A stretch of 64,000 nucleotides of DNA, from positions 806,001 through 870,000 of the forward strand of contig NW_025954965.1 in the NCBI RefSeq assembly GCF_022376445.1, read 5' to 3'. The translations under genes were made by a program, and so were the position numbers. Under the pieces are notes generated by a model. The model made no database searches. It was not told the origin of the DNA and saw nothing but the letters and a program-made list of their open reading frames with translations. Origin of the DNA: Fomitopsis serialis (lineage: Eukaryota > Basidiomycota > Agaricomycetes > Polyporales > Fomitopsidaceae). Shown here one piece after another: positions 34,843-47,860 of this stretch. The stretch's first letter is position 1; every line of letters starts with the position of its first letter.

Positions 34843-36378
34843 TTATGCCCCTTCCCTCTTCAATTCGTCCACCACCTTTGTCAACGCTTCCCGCCTCATC
34901 GGTATCCAGAGAGCTTCCCCTCCCCCTGACCCACCAGCTCCGACGGGGGCGACGGCCGATACAACCAGTCCATGATCCCTAAACTCCCCAAGCAGTGCCC
35001 TCAACGCCGTATCACTGGTCGCGATAAACTCTTCTCTCGCCGCACCGAAGAGACGTTCGTAATCATACGCCGCGTCTTGCCCTGCGGTCCCCGCTTCGCC
35101 TGAGGCCGCGGCCGGGCCAGCAGCGCCCGTCGCAGACGCCATGAGCTCGAGCTGCTTACTACCCAACAGCACGAACAGTCTCCGCGCCTTCTGCGTGACA
35201 CTAGCCAGCACATGCCTCGCGGCTGTCTCGCTCACCAGACGTGGGCCACCCGCTGCGGCGCTGGCACCAAGGTGTGTGCGCCGTCCGCTGGCAGAGGCGC
35301 CCGCGATAGAGGACGGGTCTGCGGAAGCGAGCTCGGCGTCGTACGGCGCGAGCGTGGTGAGGTCGTGCCAGAGCCATGCGAACCCACGGCGGGGGACGTC
35401 GTAAGACGTATCTGCGCCCTCTGCCGAGTCGTCGACAGCGCGCGCCTTGCCTTTGCCCTTACGTCTGCTTGACGTGTCTTCTTGCGGCGCTGATGCCGCG
35501 GGCGCTGCCTTGCGCGCGAATAGCTCTGAGAGCGACCAACGGCCTATGGCTTGGACGTTGTCGACGGACGCGACGACGTGTACCCGTGGCGCGCGCGCGA
35601 GGCGACCGATGGCGGTCTGCGCCTTTGGACCGCGCAGGCCTGACCCGTCGATGTTGTGTATCACCAGGAATAGCCTCTCGTCCCCGTCCGCACTAGAGAA
35701 GTAGTCGTAGATCCTCTGAACTTGTGCGTCTACGCCCGCCCCCGAGCTCATCTGCGCGTCCAGCGCTCTTGCAGGCGGGGATCGCTCGACAGAGTTGAGC
35801 AGGTCTTTTAGCGCGAAGCCAGGCAAGAAGCCATTCGCGATGACGACGTGGCCGCCGCGTCCCTCTCCCGGCGACCTTCTCGGCTTGTGAGCGACCTTGC
35901 GAAGCATTCAGCACACCGCGTTTGCTCCCATACCCATAGAACAACAGACTGAACCCCTCGCGGAGCTCGTCCGCCCATGCGTGAAGAAGCCCGCGCGCAG
36001 CCTCTCGTCCGTCCACAGCCTCTTGCTCTCGAGGAGGTGCGGCGAGCTGAGGGCCGCGACCCGCGAGGGCGCTCGCGTACGCGGGTGCGTCGAGCGCGGG
36101 GACGAGCTGGCTGAAGACGGCGGCGGAGTGCGCGCGGGCCGCGCGTGCAGAGCGAAGTACGCGTCGAACGCGGTCTGCGCGATCAGCCCGGGCGTGGGCT
36201 CGCCGAAGGGCGCGTCGTCGTCGCGGTCGTCGAGGTACGCGTCGAGGCGCGAGGACGCGCGGGAGGGCGACGATTGCGGTTCGTTGTCGTCTTCGGACTC
36301 GAAGTCTGCGTCGACGTCGGTCGTCCCGGGTGGAGGAGGCGTAGTCCACATGGACGATGCGCTCAGGGATCTCCGCAT
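34843..36378 (-). CDS. ORC2: origin recognition complex subunit 2, frame broken several times
   Basis: Minus-strand segments in alternating frames together spell an ORC2 protein. They are an acidic N-terminus, then TAFDAYFALHARPAR, VFSQLVPALDAPAYASALA, SSPHLLESKRLWTDERLRAG, HAWADELREGFSLLFYGYG, GGHVVIANGFLPGFALKDLL and LFLVIHNIDGSGLRG. A winged-helix end follows (YDYERLFGAAREEFIATSD). ORC2 is part of the six-subunit complex that marks replication origins; its AAA+-like fold lacks ATPase motifs. Frame changes fall near 36128, 36063, 35981 and 35905, all single-base. The last 354 codons (35904-34843) are intact. The true start may be further upstream than 36378. ORC2 is essential, so sequence error is more likely than loss. 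Confidence 0.85.
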
Positions 36379-37130
36379 TTGTCGTAGTTGAGAGCGGGAT
36401 GTGCAACAGCGAGATGGTGAGAGTCGTCACCGAAGAGGCCTTCTGCCGAGTGTTGGCTTTCAGCGATCAGACAAAGGATGTGGCCTGCACTCGCTCGTAA
36501 CGGGCAGAATCATGCGGCTCAACTTGAAGGCATAACAAGGGCGAAACGACACGATGGACAGAACAGACATGAGGCTGTGGATAGCCACGTTCAGCGACCT
36601 CTCGGGTCGGCTAGCGGCCCCCCACCACATGCATATATGTATTGCCCGTCCTCCGATCCCACAGGCTGCCGGCGATTCTGTACCGTCCTAGCATACACGT
36701 CCGCTCCCAGAACTACATATGTACAGATAGCAAAAGAAAAACGCACAACATACTCGACCAAGACCACGCACATGTATCATACTCATTGTCAGTCGCGCCA
36801 ATCGACGCCTAGTCCTGATCGCATGTACACAAACCATCGGGAGAGCAAAAACGTATATACACTATGTACCCAGTCGCATCGTACTCGCCAATGATAGCAA
36901 TGGAAAACTCGAGACAAAACAAGACAAACCGAGAACTGAAACCAAGCCTGTACCTACGCCAATATACCACCGAATTACTCGCAGCCACCATGACAGTGGT
37001 GCTGTGCCCGAGCCTATATGCTAGTCTTCCACTCCTGGTCGTCCCACGTCCTCGTCGACACCCGTTATATCGTCGACTGCGAGGTCGTCGAATGTCGTAG
37101 TTGCAACGCACATACGCGACGCGGACGTGT
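36379..37130. other. intergenic region between ORC2 and HAT1, nothing recognised
   Basis: Holds the ORC2 upstream region and the HAT1 3' untranslated region. The part from about 36600 to 37060 is AT-richer than the flanking genes. No conserved reading frame, RNA gene or repeat that I can support. Confidence 0.4.
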
Positions 37131-39357
37131 TCAGGAATCGTTGACCATTGCAAGTATCCGTTCATAGTCTTTCCTGACCGCCCAGAACGTCTCATCCAGC
37201 TTTTGCTGACGTTCCTTCTTGTCCAACTGCGCCAGCACCTCCTGATAAACACCAAGCATCGTCAGCCTCCCCACCCTTCCCCAACGACAAGAACCACAAG
37301 CCACGCACGTAGTTGAATCTGTACAGCCTCTCCTTCACCCAGATCCTATACGCCTTCTCCATTCGCTTGTCGCACCCATCCATGACGACGAACCGGAGCA
37401 TGAGCATCTCCACGAGTCGATAGAACTGCCTGCTCGCCATCTTCAGCTCGACCCGCCGCCGCTCCAGCCACCCGCGGTCCGCCGGCGGTCCGAGCTTCCC
37501 CACCGCCCGTGTCTTCGTCGCCCCGTTCCCGTTCCCGTTCCCGTTCGTGACGGCCCTCAGGCCTTCCTCCAGCGCCTGGAACTGTGACCGCGGCGACGGG
37601 GGCGGGCTACCACGGTGGCCGTTCCCGTTCCCGTGCCCGTGTCCATTCGCGTACGCCTCCGCGAGGCGGTCCATTGGCGTGTGCCCGTTGTCCCCGCGCC
37701 CGTTCGCGTGCGCATACGGGTGGAACCTGTGCCTCTTCGCCCGCTGCTGCGGCTTTGCCGCACTCTCCCAGCCCTCGCCCAGCGCCTCGCCCATGAACGC
37801 CGAGTCCGCCAGGAGCATCTTCAGGTCATTCCTGTCGCGCAGGTCCTCGAAGGCCTCGACGGGGTCCTCCACTGTGAGCTCCGCGATGTCAGGCGCGTCA
37901 CGGATGTATCGGTAGATTGCGGAGTAGAGCGCTGACCCGTGCCCCTCTTGTTGGTACGGCGGGACGATAATAAACTGGCTCAGACGCAGGCGGACCTTCT
38001 CCGGGAAGCAGTAGAACGGGTAGAGTGTCGAGTACCCGACAAAGTGGTACGTTGAAACAGACGGGTCGCTCCGCCGCTTCCGTTTTTCGTATCTGGGATG
38101 CAAGAGCGTCAGTAAGATACACGGAGGCCCGGGAAGAGTAGGAGGTGAGATTGAGCGGGATCTTCAAGCCCATAGACGGCAGGCTTGGCCATAGGCTTGT
38201 CCAGACGTCCCATGAATGACCGCAGCTGAAGTTAGCCCTCTGTTCTGTGTGATCACTCATCTTTCTTCTCGGGGCCAAACGCAACACCTCGCGGAGATTG
38301 GACATGCCATATGCGCCCAATCTAGCCGCTAACTGTGTGACAGTGGCGTGTCGCTGGGACCTTCAGGGTCAGAGCCAGACCAATGCAGCGCGGGAAAGCC
38401 TGAACAGGCCCAGGCCAGCTCCTGACATATTGCCGCCCGAGGGCGAAGGCAACGACGGCGGTCCAGAAGCATCACGGTGCACCAATGTGCCGGTTCGGGG
38501 CACTACCTCAAACGCGCGAGGGCAACGAGACTCACAGGACGACGAACTGCCAGACATCCTCGTCTTCTCTGATGTAGGAGCCGCCGTCAATGTAGAGCAG
38601 GATGAAGAGCTGCATGCGGCGATGAAGCTCTCTGAACCCTGGGGTGTCCCAGGTACACTGAGCGTACAATGGTATGATTAGCGGATACGGTGGTGGAATG
38701 AGGCGCGGCGCACCTGGTAGACCTCGAAGTCGATAGCATCCTCGTCTTCGCGCACGACCTTCTCCTTGCCCTTGCCGCCGGTGCTTGGCCGTGAATAGCT
38801 ATGGATACGAGTACCAGGTGGTCTGAACGTGATCGCGTCTTCTTCGACGCGTTTGAGGAAGGCAGCTTCGTCGGTGTAGTAACCTGAGGCAGGCGAGGCG
38901 CGTGAGATTCAACGCGTGAGTAGGGGACATGAGGTCGCGCACCTGGTGGGATGAACTTTGAGATGGCGCCCACGATGTCATCTACCGCGGATGTCGCCGG
39001 TAGTTTGTCGGTATGTTGAACGCTGAGATACTGGGCTAGTGAGCCGGATGCAAACTTGAGCTGGTGGACAAGGGTCAACGGTGGAGGACAGGAGGCGAGG
39101 CAGACGCGTCGACGCACGTCTATGCGGAGGTCGCGGTAGCCATATATTTTCTCGTCTTCCCCGAAGAGGGGATAGGTGTAGCAGGGGTTGAAACCCTCGT
39201 AATGCTCGCGGGCATTGAGGGAGGCCTTGTCCGCGGCGGCGCGTACTGGCGGAACGGTGAGACGCGTCGGGACGCGGCAGACGGAGGACTTACCGAGGGA
39301 AAGGTGGATGGCCTCGTTCGCGTCTGCGGCCCAGAGGTGGGCGTCGGTGGCGGCCAT
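37131..39357 (-). CDS. HAT1: histone acetyltransferase type B catalytic subunit
   Basis: Seven exons: 39357-39294, 39245-39118, 39060-38943, 38883-38714, 38657-38536, 38092-37309 and 37241-37131 (498 residues, unbroken). The N-terminal Hat1 domain has NPCYTYPLFGEDEKIYGY and GSLAQYLSVQHTDKLPATSA. The acetyl-CoA-binding GNAT motif is PPYQQEGHGSALYSAIYRY, followed by ELTVEDPVEAFEDLRDRND. HAT1 acetylates free histone H4 at Lys5 and Lys12 before deposition. Two oddities: the intron between exons 5 and 6 is 443 nt where the others are 48-68, and a roughly 65-residue low-complexity Asn/Gly/His insert interrupts the region after the catalytic core. A partner for CAF-1, encoded at 14.9 kb. Confidence 0.93.
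37529..37549 (-). repeat. in-frame hexamer microsatellite in HAT1
   Basis: Tandem CCCGTT units (plus strand) encode alternating Asn-Gly on the minus strand. A second, looser copy near 37620-37650 encodes Gly-His/Asn-Gly repeats. The length is a multiple of six, so expansion or contraction keeps the HAT1 frame. Confidence 0.7.
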
Positions 39358-41950
39358 GGTGGACGTTGAGCAAGAGGAGGGCAGTGGCCAGAGTGGACAA
39401 GGCTCGCGCGCTCTCACTGCACTCGATCTGGGTCTGCCGATCCCGGCCTCTGCCGCGCCCGGCCGAGTCTCCGCCCAGACCCCACACGTCATTCCGCGTC
39501 TCCGGAGACCACCTGCCGGATGCGGAGACCGCATGCGGTGCCTGCGGGGTCGATCGTCCGGTCCCCGCCCTGGCCCAGACCCCGCATCCGCGTGTCTCCC
39601 AGTCGCCGCCTCGCCCGCCACCGCCCGCAGCAGCCACCGCCCGCGCCGCGGCCTCGCGCTCGCCGTCGCGGACGACGGGGCCTCCTGCGCGCGGGTCGCC
39701 GGTGGCGACGGCGATGCTCCTGGTCGCGCTCATCAGGGAGGATCAGGCCAGGCTCCAGGGCGGTCTTCGGGTCGCAGCCAAGGACCGAGGCCTGCAGCCT
39801 CCAAGAACGCCCCCAAACCGTGTCGCCCAGCGCCCGTCGCCGTTCGGCACCAAGCCTCCAAGCGTCCCGTCCTGATGTCTCCCATTCGACTGCCCGAGCC
39901 TCTCGGTTTCGGACCATGACCCAGCAAGTGCCTCCGGTCCCTAGCCTCCATTCCTACTTAGCCCCTTTGCGACCGCAGACACATGCCACGCCGTCATGCT
40001 GTCCCTGCTAGCAGCTCTGCTAGCACATAACGGACATGTCCTACATACGCTGCAGCTGCTCGCTGCGCGCACGCCAGGCAAGAACGCTGCGTTCCATTAG
40101 CCCGCCAACCGGGCGGAAAGCACTGTCCATACCAGCGCTGCAGCTGATCAGGGCGGCTCTTCGGTGAGTGTGTGCAGCTACACCACATCTCACACGTCGC
40201 CCACTCAGACTGCAATGTCCTTTGTCATGCCCTGCTTCTCGCGTCCAGGCCCCGTCCAAGATTATGTACAACCAAGGTACACCGCTGCAAGGTTGACTCA
40301 ACAGCCGCCCCGGTGTTCATCTCAGCGTCATCGACCGTCTCCGCATGTCCCGGGACAAAAGCCACCTTGGCCATGTGGATCGAGTTCACGAATGACGACC
40401 CGGTCCTCGGATGCGTGTGGAGGCATTCGACCCTCATGCGATGGTTAAACTTGCGACGTACTTCCCCCGGTGTCGACGGTATCCACGACGAGCGAGAGCA
40501 CACCATATCTCCGTGTCCGGGTGTTCGGATCTTCCGCGTCCCACCTGGCGCCCGACTCGTCCAGGCCATACCACCCAGACACAGAAGTCCCCCAGCGCAT
40601 TCAAGTCGCGTGTGTCCTGGGCCCAACTCAACCTGGGCAGGCAGCGCAGCCATAGCATCGCGGGTTCACGTCTTCCAAACCCATCGCCCAACGCCCGCAA
40701 ATGTAAGAGAAGCATCCTCCCCGCCTTCTCCGTACGCGCCAAGGAGTCTAAACAAGACCTCGACAACGCACGTCCCAAGCTTCCCGTCCACCCTCGGCCT
40801 TAGAAGCGCGCCTCCCTCCTCGGGTGCTATCTCCGTGTCACAGCAGCAGGCAGCGCCCGCATCCCACACCGAAGCCTTCGCCATTCACCCACCCCGCGCC
40901 TCGACCGCCACCCATCGGGCCGATCGTCTCGTCGCGCCACTACTCGGGCCTAGCGGGATCGCGATCAGGTGCGTGCCCCCTCTGTCGCCCTCGCGGGCTG
41001 TACTGCTCGCCTCTGAGTCTATTGCGCGACTGTATTGCGCCGCTGGGACGAGCGGTTGCTCGCCTGATGGTGCGAGCGTGCTCTAGATCCGTGTGTACAC
41101 GGGACCAGGGCGAAGTGAAAGTCTAATGCGCTCGGTCCGTTGTCTCCAGCGTGCTGTGTTTTACCTGGTGGGAGGGGGCGGCCCAGCTTCCCGTTAGGCT
41201 GCGACGTCCTTGGCGGGAGGGGCTTGCAACTGCGTTCGTCGGGCTGTTCTCATCGAGGAGGCTCACTGCCGCGCTGCAGTCACCGAGGCACTCTTGGATC
41301 AGGCATGGGCTCCTGTGGCCCACTACAAAACTCCCGCCTGTGTGTTCGACACCACTTACTATACCATTCCGCGCCATTGCAGCCCCAAGACCCTCAGACT
41401 AGCGAGATGGATGGATGGCCAACCCACGCCAGACCTCATCTAGACTGCTCGATCGCTGTGCTGGCTCCAGTTGGTTATCACAATGGGCGATTGGTCTTAA
41501 TCATAGGTCTTCTTCCTCTGGCTGGTCCGAATTCATAGCTTAGTTTTGCACCACGGCGAATGGCTCAACGCCAGTGGCGCGTCATGCACACTGATACTGA
41601 CGCAACTATGTGCTAATGTCGACGTCGAAAGCATCCGATAGTGCGTTGTATGATGCGGGCCTACCTGTTCTTTGGAAAGATGAATATATCCGGTTTATGG
41701 TCATGATCCGCGCCTGAAGCTTTGAAGGCCGGGTGGAAGGCGGAGATAAGTAAGTCGATTCGATAACTTTCTGGTGTATGTACACCACTGACCGACAACC
41801 CGTTACTCTTGGCTATCGTAGGACATACCTTTTCGTTGGAGCTACCTAGTTCATGATGCATATGCGCCAGGTTGTAAGTACGTTGTTTCTACAGCTTCAG
41901 TCTTAACACATGGAATGCCGCGAGCTCCAAGCCAAATGAAGTGTCACTGG
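39358..41950. other. GC-rich tract without a recognisable gene
   Basis: Starts with the HAT1 promoter. The region to about 41100 is very GC-rich and open in several frames by composition; the longest is a 304-codon plus frame at 40172-41086 without recognisable domain. From 41100 to 41950 only short frames occur. I see no conserved protein segment, RNA gene or transposon signature. Confidence 0.4.
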
Positions 41951-41960
41951 GCGCTCAATC

Positions 41961-42155
41961 GTCCTCGGGTTTCAATAGCTCTCGGAGCTTGTCCAATGTC
42001 CACCCTCGGCGTGAAGTTCACCGCGAAGGGCAGCGGAAACAGGGTCGCCGTCAGAGCGTCCGGGTCGATGGGCCGCGCGGGATTCTTTGCGGTGTCGAAC
42101 GCCCAGAGCATAAGCGCGGTGGCCGCTGCATGATATCAGACACAAGGCCGTAGAC
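41961..42155 (-). pseudogene. possible cytochrome P450 C-terminal fragment
   Basis: A minus-strand frame reads AATALMLWAFDTAKNPARPI, then LPFAVNFTPRVD, resembling the segment after the heme-binding loop of basidiomycete P450s. The diagnostic FxxGxxxCxG motif is not found upstream. Probably a relic; weak evidence. Confidence 0.3.
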
Positions 42156-42812
42156 CAGGCCTCGCGCGGCGTGGACGAAAGCAACGGACGAGCTACACGG
42201 TATCTTCTCCACCATGCAAAGCCGTGAGCTCGAGCACATCGCGTTCTGCGTTGAAGTTGACTTCGAGGCAGCATTCGAGTCGAGTCTGACCAGCCCAGCG
42301 CTGTCTTCGAGAAGCTCGGCGTGCGGCCTCCTGCACGAGTCGCAGACCCGGCCTGGCGACGACGTCGCAATCGGGGCGAGTGCGCCGGTGTGTCGACAGA
42401 CGCTAGCAGCCTGACTGGCGATACTGCATGTCATTGTCCCGGTCACGGCACTCAGCGTGTGGCTCACCAAGCTCTAGACGGACGCCGGACCTCTCACATC
42501 CTCCAGTATATCACCGCCGAGTCGGTGCGTCCTCGAGATCCCTCGCTTAGTGCGCCTCCAACCGCGGGGTACGAGTGCTGGATGTCCGATCTCCAGCTCG
42601 ATGTCGTCATCTTGCTTCTGTCCACTGGCATGATTCCGGCTGATGCGTTCACTTACCGGTGGTTTCCCCCTTCCCCTGACGATGCGCACATGCACAGGTC
42701 ACGCAATGTGTTGCCGACGAGCATATTAAGTTGATGTCCGTAGGAGCAGTGCCGATGAATGCAATGACTAGAGACCGAGCGCCGATAAACAGAGCGATGA
42801 AGACTCCAGTGC

Positions 42813-43589
42813 GTGCTGAATAGAGAGCGACGACTTCCGCGCCAGAGAACGGGTCTTCGAAGGCTGGCAAAAGCCAGTTATCAAGGCACACTCCCGCTGG
42901 CCCTCTCCGCTCGCATCCCGCCCGAGGTCTTCGAGCTCGTGGTTGACGCGATCACGTATCAGCCCACGTTGCCGCCGTGGCGCTGGTCTGCGCGTTGTGG
43001 TACCCTCGGGCGATGCACAACCTGTACTACAATCCCGAGATTCGCGGCCACACAAGTTCCAACATGCTGTTCCAGTGTATCGCGCGCCACTCCGTGTCAA
43101 GCAGTGGCTCGCGAGCACGGCAAGCTGATGGCAGACGAGCAGTGGGATTACTATGGCGACAGTGCACAAGGACGACCAGGAGAAGGATGAGGACCCCGGA
43201 GGGGCACAGAATCCCCGCAGCGTAGAAACAAGAGCAATATTCACAATCACTTCCTTCAAGCACTACCGTCCGCGCTCGCCAGTCTGATGCCTCGTGTACG
43301 CATCCTTCACATCGGGTTCGAAAAACGTCTGTTCATCCGTACGGATTTTTTCTTCGCTCTATCGAGGTTCCAGTCTGTCGAGTCATTGACGCTTGTGAAG
43401 CGCCGACTGAACAACATCGTCATAGCGAGGTCGGTAAGCTGGGGGAATGCGGCGGATTATGTCTGCATTCCCCCAGCTTACCGACTCGCGATGAATGAGG
43501 ACAGCATCGGTCAGGAGCTCAAGATCATGTTCCGTGGCATATTACAGCCGTGGTCTGCGCGTGGCATAGTGACTGTCGGGAATTTCTGA
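42813..43589 (+). pseudogene. F-box/LRR-type gene relic
   Basis: An F-box-like start (SARIPPEVFELVVDAITYQP) is followed, after a one-base frame change near 42975, by VALVCALWYPRAMHNLYYNP. A third segment after further breaks (LMPRVRILHIGFEKRLF, SRFQSVESLTLVKRRLNN) resembles the leucine-rich part of basidiomycete F-box proteins. These act as substrate receptors of SCF ubiquitin ligases and form large, fast-evolving families. At least three frame disruptions and a foldback repeat at 43421-43493 interrupt the end. Multiple breaks suggest a pseudogene, although sequence errors occur in this assembly too. Confidence 0.5.
43421..43493. repeat. long near-perfect inverted repeat (hairpin)
   Basis: A perfect 20-bp stem (43431-43450 with 43465-43484) flanks a 14-nt loop. 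Beyond a one-base bulge at 43430 the pairing continues for another five bases (43425-43429 with 43485-43489) and, after a mismatch, three more. It lies at the 3' part of the F-box relic. Confidence 0.85.
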
Positions 43590-43948
43590 ATCAGCTCTGG
43601 ATATCGTCGACGTGAGTGAGCCGGTTTGCACACGCGCGTGTCTGTCTCACTTGTCTCCCGTTCAGCCATTCAGCAGCACGTCATCCGATCTGTACAAAGG
43701 GGAGATAAGTCTTGCCATCGTCTGTACGGAGCGCGGGCGATGCGAGGTCGGTCGTTCGCAAGCCGTCGTCTGGCTCCGTCTGTCTATTGGCCGACTCATT
43801 CTAGAAGTTGATTTGGGTATCCCGCTGTCTTGGACTCGGTATGGTTGCTGTCTCGATCGACTCGTGCTTGCTACGATGGCTGAAATGTGTTGCGCTTATA
43901 CGATGAGTTAATGTACTGTACACCGACGATTTGGGCTCAAGGGTATTG

Positions 43949-44750
43949 CTATTTGTTTGGATCGATGAGCGTTGGACGTGACTCACCAGAAGCAAACTGT
44001 GGTCGCCACCTGGCCGTCTCAAGGAAGAGCGTCGTCATCTCCGGCATCAGGTCCTCGTCTTCAAATGTCGGTGCTGTCCATTCCGATCTTGGCTGCGCTG
44101 TGAGACGCGAAAAGGTGAATGTAGCTGACCTCCGTCCCGCCCAACTACTTTGTCGAGCCGCGCCTGGACGCGGGCTTGCGCGTCCAGATGAAATGCAGCG
44201 CCATGGCCACGATGCTGAGAGCAAGGCCTGTCTGTTCACAAAGTAGATCAGTAGGTGACCGTGTTTCCGTGCTGAATGACGGGCTCACCGTGCCACCCCC
44301 ACCCCGGACATAGCACCTGCGAGGTATGCCATCTCGTCTTTCGATAGCCGAAAGACTTGGATTTTTCGTTGAACAGGTAGGCGACGAAGGTCCCCGGCCC
44401 TGCAAAGCGGAGACGTCAAGTGCAGATGGAATCGTACACGATGGTACGCTCCATCTTGCTCTTCGCGTACGCAACCATCCCATGGAAGAACGCCAGCTCT
44501 TCCTCATGGTACCGATACAGGTGTCTCAGGTATCCAGGGATATACCTCAGAAACGGGTACGTGCCGACGAGGTACGCCCCCGGCCGAAGGGCTGCACCGA
44601 AGTGGGGTGCAATGCGGTTGATCTCCTGTACTTCCGGGCCGGTATACGAGGTCGGGGCGGTCTTACCATATGATGTCGACGCTCGCAGCGTAGCTATCAG
44701 TGCGACGCGGGTGGTCAACATCAGTTGGAAGGAAGACGAGGACACCCAAG
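43949..44750 (-). pseudogene. cytochrome P450 relic
   Basis: Minus-strand pieces in different frames match a basidiomycete P450: PGAYLVGTYPFLRYIPGYLR, YRYHEEELAFFHGMVAYAK, then LSKDEMAYLAGAM of the I-helix, LALSIVAMAL, AQARVQARLDKVVGRD and the K-helix ETARWRP preceded by PTFEDEDLMPE. The I-helix acid-threonine pair expected after AGAMxGxG is not present, several frame breaks separate the pieces, and no heme-binding cysteine loop follows. P450s are heme monooxygenases of xenobiotic and secondary metabolism and are highly expanded in wood-decay fungi. Best read as a pseudogene; frames further upstream to 45195 could not be assigned. Confidence 0.55.
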
Positions 44751-46142
44751 TCCCAAGCCACCATGCTGGACGTGACTGTTTACGAGCTACTTACGAGTTA
44801 ATTGCGGCTTGTCGCAGATAACGTGGTGTGTGCGTAGTACGCAGCAATAGCCATCCACTGGAGAGGGAGCAACGTAGACACTTAGTGCGCCGTAAGTTAT
44901 GCATGAAAATGGTGGGGGCCATGGATGGCCCTATTACTAGAGTTAAATCTGCTATCTGAGCAGTCTGCGCCAGATGCACCGGCTGACGTGTAAGCTGTTG
45001 ACAAGAGCGTCGGCGTATAGTATTGTCCGTGTTGTGCTGACTTACCACAGGCCGATTAGTGAAGGCCATCACGCGAGGAACAACGAGCATGTGTAGCACG
45101 TCAACTCGACGTGACAATGCCTCTGGACGTTGACCAGACGCAAACAAGATGACACTGGATGTCATATATCTGATCGCAGGGGCCCATGAGGACACCTATG
45201 TAGAAGAAAAGCGAACATTCCCTGTAAGCAGTGCAGCAGCGTCTGCTAAATTCGACAGATCACGCTGTAGAACGCGTCCGTCGTGCTCTCGTGGTTCCTG
45301 TCATCGATATCGGTTGGTGGGCTGCCGCGGAGTAGCAGGTACATAGTCGCATAATGAGGGATGAGAGGGCCGGACTCGATAGGCTACTTTGGATGATCTG
45401 CGAATTATTTCAGCACCGACGTGGAGACTGAGTACTCATCGCTGGCACGTAGATGTGCGCTAAGGGAACACGACCGGAAACAGACTCAGTGAAGAACGCC
45501 AGTATCGCGTACGCGGTGTGCGATCGTGGTGGTGGCAGAAACAGTCAGACTGAGCGAGATGACGGAGGAGGAAGGGAATGTCCGGCAAAGTCGGAGATGA
45601 TGCCATTCGTCGCGAGCACGACCACGTGCGGGCGCCCTGGCTAGTTTTGGAAAGGGCGCGTACGCGAGGCGATCTACAAGCTTGGGCGCGAGTACGAGGC
45701 ATATCGTAGGCCCCTCTGGCAGGCTTACCGACCCCCGTTGCATGCTGGCGCAGATAGCAGGCCCTTACAGAGCATCTTTCTCGACCACCGCGGACAGCAT
45801 CAGCGCTCACGTCATATGACATTCTCTGCCCTCTGCACGTCGCTGACATGCTCTGCGCGTCCCCCGCCTTATAAAGCCCTGGCTTGCAATCCCACCTTCC
45901 CCTTCTCATCCCTATCGATCTCCGCGCGAACATCACCCATATCCGCCTTATCTGCATCGCGCCCTTTCACCCCCCCAGCATCCGTCGCGCACACGTCGAC
46001 TCCTACGACCACCATAACATCTCGCACTCTCACCGCGACTCGCAGGTTATCCAACGTACGCCGTGCGGTGCATGCTATTCAGGCACCGCTTTTGACCCCC
46101 ATCTAGCTCTCTAGAACTATCACAACATCAGCTGCCTCCAGC
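44751..46142. other. region upstream of glutathione reductase
   Basis: 44751-45400 holds unassigned frames next to the P450 relic. A TATAAAG element at 45870-45876 is followed by a leader leading to the ATG at 46143. A plus-strand frame at 45817-46106 encodes a Ser/Arg/Ala-rich peptide resembling a mitochondrial presequence (see findings). Confidence 0.4.
45870..45876 (+). promoter_or_regulatory. TATA box upstream of glutathione reductase
   Basis: TATAAAG about 270 bp before the annotated ATG. A start site about 30 bp downstream would give a leader of roughly 240 nt whose first good coding start is 46143. Confidence 0.45.

Positions 46143-47860
<1,718 letters not shown>

Noticed and set aside
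40172..41086. 304-codon plus-strand frame as a gene
   Set aside because: GC-rich DNA leaves long frames open by chance in several frames here. The composition is unstructured and no domain is seen.
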